Shown here: piece by piece, positions 1 through 11,506 of the stretch
How the letters are laid out: each line of letters begins with the position of its first letter
Position numbering within the stretch: the first letter of the stretch is position 1
Source of the DNA: Labia minor
Taxonomy: Eukaryota; Arthropoda; Insecta; Dermaptera; Spongiphoridae
Direction of reading: 5' to 3'
DNA length: 64,000 nt
NCBI GenBank assembly: GCA_963082975.1
Contig: OY720345.1
Span: forward strand, 12,860,491-12,924,490
Notes under the pieces: generated by a model
Seen by the model: only the letters and a program-made list of their open reading frames with translations
Told to the model about the DNA's origin: nothing
Database searches by the model: none
Translations under genes and position numbers: made by a program

Positions 1-122
1 TGTTTGTTATCTTTAATGAACCTCTATGACAGTCAGCTGACAATCACTTGATTTTTAACAGGAATATTAATCACAAGTTCATATATAAAAAAAAAAAATA
101 TATAGAATAAAATTAAATAAAA

Positions 123-1723
123 ATGTCTGGAAAAGATAGACTTGCTATATTTCCTTCCAGAGGGTAAAACCAATCACATTATTTATATATTACTCTTTCT
201 AATGTATAAATTACCAGATTAAAATTTATTTTTATATTTTATTCTTGTACACTAACACAATTTCTACAAATCTCATATATTTTTTTGTTATTTTTAGAGC
301 CCAAATGTTAATGAAGGCTCGTTTAAAAGGAGCACAAAAAGGTCATAGTTTATTGAAAAAGAAAGCAGATGCTTTACAAATGCGTTTTCGAATGATTTTA
401 AGCAAGATCATAGAGGTAGGTGATAATTATTTATTTAATTTAATGGATTTTTTATATAAATCTTTCACTTTAAATATATAAATATATTCTCTCTAGACAA
501 AAACTTTAATGGGCGAAGTAATGAAAGAAGCTGCCTTCTCATTAGCTGAGGCTAAATTTGCCACAGGAGATTTCAATCAAGTTGTATTACAAAATGTAAC
601 AAAAGCACAAATTAAAATCCGTACTAAAAAAGATAATGTAGCAGGCGTCACTCTGCCTGTATTTGAAAGTTATCAAGATGGCTCTGACACATATGAATTG
701 GCAGGACTTGCCCGAGGTGGTCAACAACTTGCTAAATTAAAAAAGAATTATCAAAGTGCTGTAAAACTTCTTGTTGAATTGGCATCATTACAAACATCTT
801 TTGTTACACTTGATGAAGTAATTAAGATTACAAATCGTCGTGTAAATGCTATTGAACATGGTAATTATAAGAATCTTAAACTTTCTTAAAATTTTCATTC
901 CTATTATATTTTCATTATGATCAGTTATCAACATTAGAATTATTTATTGGCATCTTTTCTAATATTTTTGTATTATAAAAACTGGTTAAAGAATAAATAA
1001 GATTTTTCGTCAACATGACTTAACATATATAAATATATAAATATATATACAAAATATAAATACATAGTATCGAACTCATAATTTTTAGTATTCTTTCAAT
1101 AAAATTTGTAAAAAAAATGTTCGGTTTAAATTCAAGAAAATAATTTCTTTCTAAATGATCTATTTATTATTCTAATTTAGAAAAAAAATAGTTTTTTAAA
1201 TTATCACACAAATTAGAATATTTTTATTTTTGTAAATATTAAATATCTTTTATTTATTAATTTTTAAGATAAAATCAAATATTCTCTTTAGCTTTATTTA
1301 TATTTTTTTCTAATTTCAGTAATCATTCCACGAATTGAACGAACACTTGCATATATCATTTCGGAATTGGATGAATTGGAACGAGAAGAATTTTATAGGT
1401 AATCATAATATCTTGTTTGTTTTTTCTAGCGACTAAACAATAAATATATAATCAAATATATTAATAAACATAATAAATGCAAATATTTTTAAACTTAACA
1501 ATAATATGTATATATTGGTTTAAATAAAAAATTCTAGAATATTAAATAAATATTATTTTTCTTTTATTTTAGATTAAAGAAAATCCAAGATAAAAAACGT
1601 ATTGCAAGAGCAAAAGCTGATGCATTAAAAGCTGAAATGATGAAAGAGATGATAAATCGTGGCCAAGATCCATCTCATCCTGCAAACATGTTAGATGAAG
1701 GAGATGAAGATCTTCTCTTCTAA
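123..1723 (+). CDS. V-type H+-ATPase subunit D, five exons
   Basis: Central-stalk (rotor) subunit of the V1 sector of the vacuolar proton pump; it couples ATP hydrolysis in the A3B3 head to rotation of the membrane ring. I place coding exons at 123-163, 298-415, 497-860, 1320-1398 and 1573-1723. All introns are GT-AG, all reading phases join, and the product is about 250 residues, the usual size for the family. Diagnostic segments are the N-terminal [14 protein letters not shown], the helix with [21 protein letters not shown], the [18 protein letters not shown] stretch, and the C-terminal acidic DEGDEDLLF. The predicted protein is nearly all helix, as expected for the long coiled coil of this subunit. 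Exon 1 is only 41 nt, so open-frame scans miss it. Introns are short (81-459 bp) and AT-rich. Any 5' UTR exon would lie mostly left of the window. Family identity is firm; orthology to a particular paralogue is not tested. Confidence 0.97.
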
Positions 1724-1806
1724 AATATTATTTCTAAATATATATATATATATGTATATATATACATTTATATAAATCATATATATATATATATATATAT
1801 ATTATA

Positions 1807-1812
1807 AATAAA
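1807..1812 (+). promoter_or_regulatory. Candidate polyadenylation signal AATAAA
   Basis: An AATAAA hexamer lies 84 bp after the stop codon of the V-ATPase D gene, just past a (TA)n tract. The surrounding DNA is so A/T-rich that such hexamers are frequent, so this rests mainly on position. Confidence 0.4.
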
Positions 1813-2876
1813 TTATAATAAAAATAATATACATATATGATTAAAGATAATAATATTTTATCCTATTCATAGGATATTTGTTGGTCATGTATTGTAAAAT
1901 AGAAATCATGATTTTTTTAAAATAATTTCTTTAAGGTTAAGGGGGTCAACGTATTATAGAAATTATCTTCATAGATTATTAGTGCTTGTAAAAGTTACAT
2001 TACAAGAAATTTATATATATATATATATATATAAATACGTATATATTAGACATTTATGTATGTTTTAAAAAATAACTATCAACTTTAGACAATTGTGTAT
2101 TCATGTATATACGCATTCAATTTCGAACTAATCTTTATTTTAAAGTTTTGAATAATTTATGTTTATATATAAATAATTAAAAGTGCTTTATAAAAATATT
2201 ATCTATATATATGAAATGAAAACAATAATCTTACATTTTTTTTATATAATTCACTTGCATTTCATCATGATTTTTAGATATTCTGTTTTGTTTTATTCAT
2301 TTGAATTATTATAAAATTCTGTAAAATTTATAGAAAGACATTTATTTATACAATATAATTAATAAATTCTTTATCCTTCCAATATGAAAGAAAGTTGCTT
2401 TCATCTACCATATACCACATTTCTTTGAATTAGAATCGAAAATAAAATATTTTTCTTCCAACCAAGAAACGGATCTTACCTTATGGATTTATCGCATTTC
2501 TCCTAAATACATGTTAGATAATTGGAATTCCATTTACATTTTGCATTGTGTTTACTCATGTAAAGTTACAGAAAAAAGAGAACACAACGCTAGCTCTATC
2601 GCAGCGCCTTTCTCAACATCAATAATCTATTAACACGCTTTAAATTTGTACAGAAAATTACTTTTGACTTAAATTGTTCTAAATTTTACTTGAAGGGCAT
2701 ATACAACTATTGTTTTAGCAAATAGTGAAGTTTTCTTTCCATTGCAATAATAAAAAAAAATATTTTACTGTTTATTGAAAAAATAAAAATTTATTTTTTC
2801 TCATAAATTCAAATACTAATTCCAATTAAATTCAAGTTTTTTATTTATTTATTTATTTTCTAATATTATATGAATT
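1813..2876. other. AT-rich intergenic DNA, no gene seen
   Basis: Several (TA)n runs and no long frame. The only less AT-rich patch, around 2575-2640, shows no recognisable coding or RNA signal. Confidence 0.6.
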
Positions 2877-3060
2877 ATGAAATGTCCGCTTGGAAGACCA
2901 AGGACGCGGTGGGCGGACAATGTAGGAAGGAACGCGATTGAGCTGGTAGAAAGTAGGAGTTGGATGGTTCTAGCTCAGGATAGTAAGACTAGGAGATATG
3001 TGCTTGCAGCGTCCAAGAACTTTAGAGTTCCGTAGAGCCACAGAAATAGAAAGATATGAA
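2877..3060 (+). mobile_element. Non-LTR retrotransposon (LINE) 3'-end remnant
   Basis: The plus strand encodes about 50 residues reading RPLGRPRTRWADNVGRNAIE and on through a W-x-x-LAQD motif. This is the typical extreme C-terminus of arthropod non-LTR reverse transcriptase ORFs (GRPxxRWxDD...AQDRxxWR). There is no upstream reverse transcriptase, so it is a 5'-truncated or deleted copy. Related tails occur at 33.6-33.9 kb, 54.85-55.1 kb and 60.91-60.98 kb. Confidence 0.7.
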
Positions 3061-3289
3061 CTATATTTAGCACTCAAACGAGGATGCTGGACTTTTGCGA
3101 CATTTCTTATGTTATATTTATTTTGATGCCATTTTAACAAATTATGAGTAAAAAGTGTGTTTTATATCTAAAATAAAAATTTAGATTGTGTGAGATTTGA
3201 TAAAAAAGATGATATTTTGAAAATCAACAGATGTCAGTCAAAGAAAAAACTCGAACATATTTTAAAATATACAAAGCAACATTAAAGTA

Positions 3290-3952
3290 AATGAAAAAAT
3301 TCTCTGTTTGGATGTATATTATGACAACGGCAAGAACGCTTCACAGGATTATGAAATAATTTGTGCTGTGTACGGTGTAGGTACTCTTTCAATCCCTTCA
3401 TCTATATTTTTCCTTTGTTTCCTCCTCCCAAGTAGTGAAGTAAATTCAGAGTTTTCCTCTGATACAGATTTCATTGATCTTTCTTCCATCTGTGAATGAA
3501 TTTATTCTCGATATTTTAAGATTTAATTTGTTTCTGAGGTTCAAAATTTTCAACTCCAGCTTTCTTACTTGGTTTCGGATTTTAGAAGATCCAACTGCTT
3601 TAACACTTCCTATGGGTCTTTTAGTTTTTGTTTGACATCCAATTAATAGCGTGATGAGAAGAAAATGGAAAAAATTGAATTTCCATGAAAATTCATGAAT
3701 TGAGATATGAGTTGCTCCTTCATCCGCCCTATTTTCCGGATTTAGCCCCGAGTGACTATTTCTTCTATGAAATCATCTCACAAACCAATACCTATTTTGA
3801 TGTCCTCGACATATCTTATTTTTTTAGAAGGGATAAAAAATTAGAGGAATTGTATAGAGCTCAAAGGAGACCTCGTTGAAAAATACAATAATTCTTTATC
3901 CAAATACCTGGGTTTCATTCAAAAAGTCTCGGACTTGACCCGTGTCCTCGTA
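3290..3952 (+). mobile_element. Broken mariner-family element
   Basis: Two separated pieces of a mariner transposase are readable. The N-terminal helix-turn-helix region is at about 3308-3390 (NGKNASQDYEIICAVYG). The C-terminal part is at about 3685-3890 and includes HPPYFPDLAPSDYFFYE, the region around the third catalytic aspartate. Between them the sequence is frame-shifted and partly not recognisable. The right end near 3925-3952 resembles the TIR of the mariner copy at 24,236-24,747, reading into CTCGTA with a TA. The left TIR was not found. Non-functional. Confidence 0.75.
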
Positions 3953-4746
3953 TTATGATAAAAAAGTAAACTTTCAATTCATTCAAAGGGTTATATATAT
4001 ATTTATAGCCCACAATCAACAAAACTTTTTCTTTATGAATTATTAATATTTATTTTTAATATAATTAATTAATTTATTATATATCACTTTAGTGAACTCT
4101 TTTATCTTACTTTATTTAATAAATATATTCTGAATCTTTATCAATGTTAAACTAGTATTTATTTATTTTTCAACTTTTCTATTACTTTATTTAATAAATA
4201 TATTCTGAATCTTTATCAATGTTAAACTAGTGAGAACACTGAGATCATACCTTCAAACCGAGACCGTCCCGGTTAAATCGGGACATTTAGAAATTCTAAT
4301 AATAATTTAAGTAAGTAATTAATTATTGTGTAACATATATATTTTAAATTTCCCCTTTTATTTCATTCAGTTTTAATTTCATAGATGGCAGTTGTTGTCC
4401 AATAAATGATATTTCTAACGATTAACATAATTTTAAAATCTTTAAATAATAGAAAAACAAAAAATATTGAAATGATTTCTCTTTGATACTTGAAAATAAT
4501 ATAATAATAATCACCATCGTCATATATATATATATATAGTTTTTATATTATAATTAATAAAGATTTAACTATTTTCAATAGGTTCAGTTATATTCTTAAT
4601 GTAGCCACACAATAACATTATTTTATTTTTAATATATAATTTTTTAAGAAGAGTCTATTAATCGATTTTCTTCCAAATTTTAAAAGACTTAACTTAAAAT
4701 TGAAATTACTATTTTCAATCAACAATGTATAATTAAATTTATTTTA
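3953..4746. repeat. AT-rich interval with a 50-bp direct repeat
   Basis: A 50-bp unit beginning TTACTTTATTTAATAAATAT occurs at 4107-4156 and again at 4182-4231, apparently identical, separated by 25 bp. The rest is AT-rich DNA with (TA)n near 4523-4539 and no coding signal. Confidence 0.75.
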
Positions 4747-5456
4747 ACACAACCGACCGACGATTTGAAATCAATTAATTTCCAAATAACATTATATATA
4801 TATATATATATATAAAGTATACAAAAAATATTTTAAAAACTTGTATTAAAATGACTAAATTATTTTATCTTGGATTTTATTTATAGTTTAATTATTCAAT
4901 TATTAATTTTTAGTATATTTTAAGTGAAATATATTTTCCGACAATGAATATAAAATTAATACTTTGTAAACTACCACTTCTGGTTTCCAGGTATACTAGA
5001 CGGACGGACATCATGCTAAAAATACTTTTTACACACTTTTATTTTGTTTCACATTGTGTCCTGTCGTCAAATCTTGCAAGGTGAATTTGACCCACTTCCC
5101 AATGTTCGAATGAGTTGAAATTTTGCATACATATGTAACTCCGATGAAAATGCAATATTCAGGTTCATCCCAGTTCATTGGTGACTTCGGAGGTATTATT
5201 AATTACATAATTAATAATAATATTAATTATTAATAAATGAATTAATTCTTAACATTAAACCATAAACCGGGGGAAATTTCTGGCAAGACTAAAAATTAGG
5301 AAATAAAAAAAACTTTAAAAACACGTTTTTAAAAAGTTTTTTTTTATTTCTGTTAACAAAATGCATGATTCGCGTAGATAAGTAAAAATCTTAATATGTG
5401 AAATTTGATGTGAAAACAATACCTTCCCTTCCTATCGTCAGTCTGTAATTGATATG
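4747..5456 (-). mobile_element. Family B HINE-like element, old and interrupted
   Basis: The left side has the inverted-repeat core ACCGACCGACG (about 4750), and the middle has the block ending in the GGACGGACATCATGCTAAAA motif (about 5005-5030). The family's subterminal part (GCATGATTCGCG... to CCTATCGTCAG) resumes at about 5360-5456. About 300 bp of unrelated sequence (roughly 5035-5340) separates the two halves, so this copy has an insertion or is a fusion of two fragments. Confidence 0.6.
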
Positions 5457-5494
5457 AAAAAAAGAAGTAAATGACTGGAATTCAGAAGCTTCAT

Positions 5495-5800
5495 AATATA
5501 TAATATTGGAGGCTTAGTATAGGGTTGGGCTATAAAAAATGGGGTTTTAAAATTAATAAATTTGATATTTAAATTGGTAGCACTCTGGTTATTGTGAATA
5601 GAATTTAGTTTAGGAAATACAGCGAAGGTTGATAGGGAAGTTGTAAAGTTGAATTCAATCAGATAAAAATAAAATATTAAATTAATATAAAAAATGAATA
5701 TTTAATAACTAAAGAATTTAATATAATTATAATGGGTATCGTTAGGCATTAGAAAATGGTAATTAATTATAAAATAAAGTAAGGTATTTGATATTATACA
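5495..5800 (+). repeat. Paralogous non-coding block, partner at about 61,885-62,220
   Basis: Starting with ATATTGGAGGCTTAGTAT, this block aligns by eye, same strand and same order, with the DNA just left of the second hAT copy. Shared landmarks are GGTTGG near the start, CACTCTG...TTATT, AGC(G/A)AAGGTTGAT and TTCAATTCA(A/T)TCAGAT. No terminal repeats and no conserved reading frame are visible. It may be an old repeat or a duplicated regulatory segment. Confidence 0.6.
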
Positions 5801-5845
5801 CTAAATAAGATTTAGTATTTAATTAGCAATTGCATAGAGATTCAC

Positions 5846-6290
5846 GTGAGGATTTTTCGGCTTATTTCTTCCAGGTATTTAATAATCCATCTTCCATGGG
5901 CATGCAATTCCTTCGTTGGCCTGTGGGATTATCCTGGTCATATCTCACTTAGGGTGATGTCTCTCCTTCCGAGCTATGGCGAAGACCAGGGCCCCCCCAA
6001 CTCCTTAGAAATCGGTGAAACCATTTTTTTTTAATATGATGTCTCTATGTGGCACTGCTAAGAGGCGCTGCAGGCGCATAACCGATAATTCTGCATGCAA
6101 AAATACACACACACACAAGCCCGATTTTTTTGTTTTCAATTAGTTACTGCCTGCACTCGCATGGTGGCGCCAAAAACTTTGTTTCAGCAAAGATAATAGA
6201 GTTTACTAGTCTTATAGATGGTCTGTGGTGATGTATCTCCTTCCGAGCTATGACGAAGAATTACCTACTACGTTGCATCCATCCAGGGGA
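5846..6290. repeat. Unclassified repeat-like segment with internal direct repeat
   Basis: A less AT-rich stretch in which CTCCTTCCGAGCTATGRCGA occurs twice (about 5962 and 6237), with GGTGATGT before both. A short CA repeat follows the first copy. No protein or tRNA-like promoter is recognisable; it could be an untranslated end of a retroelement. Confidence 0.45.
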
Positions 6291-6579
6291 AAACTCCTCC
6301 TCCCCTTCTAAGTAGCGCCATTGGCTACCTTTCCAATAATTCACCACTATCTTGCAATGTGCCAATATAAAGAAACATGTCATGTAATTTATTATTATTC
6401 TAAAGTTTAATTCATGACAATAGTTTCTCTTCTTCACACGAGAACCTTTCTTTAAATTGTTCACAGGACTTCGTCCCAAAATGTGAGGATGTCACTATTT
6501 GTATAAATGTTTATTTATAGCATTATAATGCATATTATAATGCATATCTCTTACAATTTACAATATATATATATATATA

Positions 6580-7140
6580 CTACTAGGGTCAAAAAGTTCG
6601 CGGAATGGTCGCTTATAGTCAAGTATTTCTTAGCTGAAAGGGAAATTTTTGTTTGTGAGGTTGGCATAACTGGTAGTGAATGTGCTTTTGAGGTTAGCAG
6701 GCAGTTGTAGTTGGTTCCGTGCGTTCGGTGTTTAATATTGTAGATCGTAGTTTCTTTATTTCGTCGGATTTGCAATGTCGTCATTATAGCAGCGTGGCAA
6801 TATTAAATTCTGTGTGTTGCTGGAGAAATCACCCTCGGAGACTCTTGAGATGCTAAAAAAAGCATACGGAAATTCTGCGATGAAGAAAACAGCAGTTTAC
6901 GAGTGGCATAAGCGTTTTCGCGACGGTCGCACTCGTCAGAGGTGATTGAAAATGCGACGGAGCGGCTGAAGGAACTTTCAAAAAACGGCTTTCAAGAGTG
7001 TTTCCAACAATTATATGAACGGTGGAATAAATGAGTAGATGCAGGAGGAGAGTATTTTGAAGGGAAATAATGTAAGAATGTTATAAATATTTTTAATAAA
7101 TTTTTAATAACCAATTCCGCGAACTTTTTGACCCTAGTAG
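6580..7140 (+). mobile_element. Internally deleted mariner element with intact TIRs
   Basis: The ends CTACTAGGGTCAAAAAGTTC and its inverse match over about 27 bp and are flanked by TA on both sides (6578-6579 and 7141-7142). Inside, the mariner helix-turn-helix N-terminus is readable (6800-6945: FCVLLEKSPSETLEMLKKAY, then WHKRFRDGR). It is followed directly by the extreme C-terminus (about 6945-7075; LKELSKNGFQECF and GGEYFEG) in other frames. The whole catalytic centre is missing. This is a typical deletion derivative that could be moved only by a transposase supplied in trans. Confidence 0.9.
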
Positions 7141-8285
7141 TATATAATTAGTGAACATATTTTCTTAAAATCTAATATGATATTATTTATAAATAAATAT
7201 TTTATATGTAAATCCACTACAACTTTATTTTTTAAAAAATAATTGATTAAGTGTATTGTCCTGGCATTTAAGGTTTAATTGTAAGGTTTCTTTGAAGGCC
7301 GTAAAATTATTATAAAGAATTAAATAAAAATTTCTCATATTTTTAAATTTATATAATAAATAAATTCTCATTTCTCTATATTTATAAAAAAACATATATA
7401 TAAATTATTTTATAGTATGTATATTTTATTTAAAGATTTGTGCTAATGCCGGTAATAATTTAATGTTAGAAACATAATTATAACTCTAATTATTTTAGTT
7501 TTGATCATTTAATATGATAATACTCAAACTGGTGTTGAATATACTAAGAGAGTATATTAATAATATATTATAATGAAAACGATAAGCGAAGTACAACTAG
7601 GTAGAAAATTTGCTCAAATTTACTCTTCAACAATAACATTCAACTACTAAAGTTTCGGATATTTTTTTTAATAAAACATTGATCACAGCAAATTGGCTTT
7701 AGTTTAATTTATGGTATATTATTATTAATATATGTGAGACCCCAGACTAAATCAAATTTAATTAAATTAAATCAAATTAATTATATTAGACTAGTAAAAT
7801 TACTATACACGTAGTAATATTGATAGGCAATAAAAAACTAAATTAAAAATAAAATAATCAATTGATTGCTACCAATTAATTATTTTTAATTACATTTTCT
7901 TTTATAAGATAAAATTTACTTATTAAATCCTATTTTTATGAGTTTCCTTTAAAATTTTCAAAATAAAACTATGCCAGTCTTGATAAAAATTTGTACCGGA
8001 TGTTATTGCAATCTATAATTTATATAGATTTATATATATACAACTCCAATAATTTTTAGATAATAGGTATATAGACAAGATATACTTATACTGTAGTGCT
8101 TACACGAAAATTTTAGTATTACCTTCTCTCATCCAGAAGAAAGTATAATAATATTAAAATGGTTATAAAGTGATGAAACAAACCACAAATTTTAATTAAT
8201 ACAGAATTGATTGAATTATATATATATATCAAAATATTTTATACTAATAATATATTTATATTATATTGTATATTTTAATATAATT
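7141..8285. other. AT-rich intergenic DNA, nothing recognised
   Basis: Homopolymer- and TA-rich sequence with short A/T palindromes (for example around 7750-7780). No frame, RNA gene or transposon end seen. Confidence 0.6.
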
Positions 8286-8473
8286 AGGTCGCCACAGGGT
8301 GGGAAGTAGCGAAGCTGTCTCACATTCTCGTGGTCCCGTGTTCAAGTCCGGGGCCTGGCAAGGGAATTTCTCTAGTTGGAGTCTATGGAACGGAGTCAAC
8401 CCAGCCTCCGTGATCAACATTGGGAAATTTACTTGATAGCACCTCCGATCAAGAAAATCAAGGTAAAGGTTGA
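8286..8473 (+). mobile_element. tRNA-derived SINE (family 1), 3'-truncated
   Basis: Contains a tRNA-like head with a pol III B box (GTTCAAGTCC) followed by the family body (CAACCCAGCCTCC, ATCAACATTGGG, AAATCAAGGTAAAGGTTGA). It matches the full copy at 26,785-27,082 read on the other strand, but it stops before the final roughly 90 bp (the part running to GTACAAAAGTCAGAGG). Confidence 0.8.
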
Positions 8474-8691
8474 TAAAAAACTAAAGATAAATTAAAAATC
8501 ATTAAATTCTAAACAAAAGAATATCTAAGAACCTACCTGCATAGGGACAATACTTATATGCATAATTTTTATGCTAATGTCACGTTTCTCTCACAATACT
8601 ATAATACTTTCTAACTAAACAAATACTAGTAGAAATTTTATTATCCATATTTCTTATAAAATTATTAATTAATAATATCCATTTTTATTAT

Positions 8692-9088
8692 TTCGCCAGA
8701 AAATTTTCGATGTCGAGATTTTGATGTTTAATACGTTTTGAAGGTCCCTGAGGTTTTTCACTAAGGTTGAGAAAAATGTGTGTGTGTGTGTGTGTGTATG
8801 TAGACAAGATTATGCAAAAACGGTTTGAACTAGAATAATGAAATTTGTATCAAAAGTTGATCAATTCATCCCACTGATGCATTAAGTAAATATACCAAAT
8901 TTCATCAAAATCCGTTAAGCCGTTCAGGCTGTACACATCTATACGGACGGACGGACGGACAGACATCATGCTAAAAATACTTTTTTCTGTTAAGAAAATG
9001 CATGATTCGTGGAGATATGTAAAAATCTCCACATGTGAAATTTGGTGTGAAAACAATACCTCCCTTACTATCGTCGGTCGGTAAAAAA
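8692..9088. mobile_element. Chimera of family A head and family B end
   Basis: About 8692-8850 is the beginning of family A (TTCGCCAGAAAATTTTCGAT, GT microsatellite, AAAACGGTTTGAACTAG). At about 8855 the sequence switches to reverse-oriented family B (AAAAGTTGATCAATTCATCC, (GGAC)n, then CGTCGGTCGGTAAAA at the right end). Both outer ends are therefore the inverted-repeat 5' ends of their families. The switch lies in a segment the two families share (TACCAAATTTCAT and relatives), which suggests recombination or template switching there. Confidence 0.65.
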
Positions 9089-9436
9089 TTAGTCAAACGG
9101 ATTTACAAAAATTTAAATTAAATTAATTAATTTTTAATTTAAAACAATTGTTAATTCACATAAAAATTAATTCATTTCATAATTACATAACTACAAGGGC
9201 TATATGCAATCTTTTATTTACTTATATATATATATCGAAATTTTTTCAAAATAATATACTTTTTTATGTAATAACTAATTTAGCTAACAGTACAAATTTC
9301 AAAGGGGAAATTTGAATTAACCCTTTTTACATAACCAATTTATATAAATATTAAAATTTATAAAATAAAAAAAACTAAACATTAAACTAAAAAAAAAAAA
9401 AAATTAAGATCCAAAATAATCCAAGTTGTGATTTTT
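9089..9436. repeat. Spacer of segmental duplication (partner 21,424-21,768)
   Basis: AT-rich DNA with no element ends of its own, found again almost unchanged at 21,424-21,768 with the same flanking family B and family A elements. Landmarks are TTAGTCAAACGGATTTAC and ACTACAAGGGCTATATGC. Confidence 0.85.
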
Positions 9437-10022
9437 ACTGTCTCGCCAGAGATAGTATTGCGATCACGAAAATTTTCGATGTTGAGATTTTGATGTTTTT
9501 ATACGTTTTGAAGGATCCTGAATCATTTTCACTAAGGTTGAGAAAAATGTCTGTGTGTGTGTATGTGTGTATGTAGACAAGATTATGCAAAAACGGTTTG
9601 AGCTAGAATAATGAAATTTGGTATAAAGGCATTATTCAATCAACTTTTGAGAAATGTAGCTCATCCGGAAATGGATCATTACCTACCACGTTTTCATTTT
9701 TTTTTTCTCTAATCTGACAGTAAAAATAAAGAGATATGTTTGATAGTTTTTCACACGATTAAAAATTGTATAGAACTGCTATATATAGAATTTCAGCTTG
9801 ATTGGTTTGCTGAAAGTACCAGAATTAATTTTTTAACACTGCAAATCTCACGCGCCAACACGTGACGAAGTGCCATCAACAAAGAGTCAAATATGCGCTG
9901 ATTTAATAAATATTATTTATTAATTTTAATTTATATTTTAATTAATTAAATTTAATTTAAATTTAATATATGCTAATTAATCCAATTCAAATTTGCGAGA
10001 TAGTCGAGTGGAGACACTCCAG
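9437..10022 (+). mobile_element. Family A HINE-like non-autonomous element
   Basis: Begins ACTGTCTCGCCAGAGATAG and has a GT microsatellite at about 9550-9575. It ends with GCGAGATAGTCGAGTGGAGA and then CACTCC, so the inverse of the 5' ACTATCTCGC lies inside a terminal TGGAG-ACA-CTCCA hairpin. It carries no frame. The conserved core near the 3' part includes CACGTGACG. It is nearly the same as the copy at 21,769-22,366. Assignment to Helentron-associated INE elements is by architecture only. Confidence 0.75.
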
Positions 10023-11498
10023 ATTTTTTTTAATGTTTAAAACCCTTTTTTTTAAACATCTTAATTATTATTATTATTATTATTATTTTTGCTGTTGATT
10101 TTATTTTTATTATATATTATTCTTAAATATAAATTAAAAAAAAAACAGAAATTTTAGGGTAGATGAATAGGGCGAGTGGAGGAGGATGAGTGAATGGTAG
10201 AGATAAATGGACCAGTGTATGATACACGGGGGCATGTTTAATTAACTGTTTGCAAAACGAGAAAATATTAATTCCTTTTTTTTCACAAGTGGTTAACCCG
10301 AGGATCCATAAATTGTCAAGCGACGGTGGTGGGCGTCGTATCTTGCCTGCCTCTTCGCGGGGGGCATCGGGAGAGGGTGAGAAGCGAATGGGGGTGGCGT
10401 CCGACTGACTCCATGGACAAACCAACCAATCTTTTATTTTTTTTTTTTCTAGTCTAGATAGCAATTAAAATTTTCCCTTTTTATTATTATTTCAATCTTA
10501 TCAAGCAAACTGAAAAGTCCAAAGTCAAAACTTAATTGAATTAAAAATAGATAAATTTTCGCTTGAAATTCATCCTTCTTCTCCACCCTTTTTACAGATT
10601 CATCCCTTGACCTCACGAACTACCCCTCTCCCCTTCCCTCTCTCTCTCTCTCATGGTCCTCTAGGATTGTCTTTGACTTTGTGAGTAATAATAACCCTTT
10701 TTTTGTTGCTAGGGACGTAATTTGAAAAATTTATCTTCTGGAAGAATTAACAAAAAATAGGTAGCAAAAAAAGAACAAATTTTCTTTTTTTTTAAAAAGT
10801 AATAATTTCTATTAGGAATATATATAATATCTATATATATATGTATGATAGAGATGAATATCATTTAAATTGCTTGAGCACATTTATAATTATTTTGATA
10901 AGAAAAAAAGAATATAATATTTTATTAAAAAATATTAATCAAATGTTTTAATATTAAGGTACGGATGAAATTAATTTGTGTATATATAAGTGTTGTCTAC
11001 TTACTATATGAGTACACATGACTTTTTGTGAATAAATATATATCTATATCTATATATAAATATTAAATTGTGATTTATATTAACAAAACTACCTGATCAT
11101 ATTTTGAATAGTTATGACTAGGTAGTCTTGAATTTTATTCAATTTTTCTGTTTATTAAATATGTTTTATTAATAAAAACTCCTATTAATATACAACCAAA
11201 ACTTTAATAAGGAATTCAAATAGTATCTGGCTCATCGAGCCGCCGTTCAAATAATTTAAAAGAACATAAAATAAATCATCCATTTTGTTAACAGAGAAAG
11301 TTTAAGTTTTATATTTTGTTGCTAAAAGAATAATTAAAATAGATAATAAATAAGTCACGATTTAAAAAAATCGTTTAGATCCAAAAATAGGATTTCGAAA
11401 TTTTTAAAGAAGTCCTAACAATAAAGTCCCAGAAATATTTTTCAAATATTAGTCTAATGGTGTCTGTATTTGGTCATACTTGAATAAACCAATCAACA
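10023..11498. other. Gene-free interval with one GC-richer island
   Basis: At about 10,150-10,430 the base composition rises well above the surroundings, with purine-rich blocks and GGCGTCGTATCTTGCC. A 113-codon frame on the minus strand (10,123-10,464) resembles no family I know, and the island looks more like regulatory DNA than coding DNA. A CT tract lies at about 10,636-10,654. The rest is AT-rich, with a small GGCTC-ATC-GAGCC hairpin at about 11,231. Confidence 0.5.
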
Positions 11499-11506
11499 TT
11501 ATAAAA

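Noticed and set aside
1740..1800. A special origin or attachment site in the (TA)n tract
   Set aside because: TA runs of this kind occur throughout the window and show no further signal here.
8770..9090. A CRISPR-like array in the GGAC/GT repeats
   Set aside because: These are simple-sequence microsatellites inside eukaryotic non-autonomous elements; there are no regular spacers.
10123..10464. A 113-codon minus-strand gene
   Set aside because: It rests on a GC-richer island without splice, domain or codon-use support, and the composition explains the missing stops.
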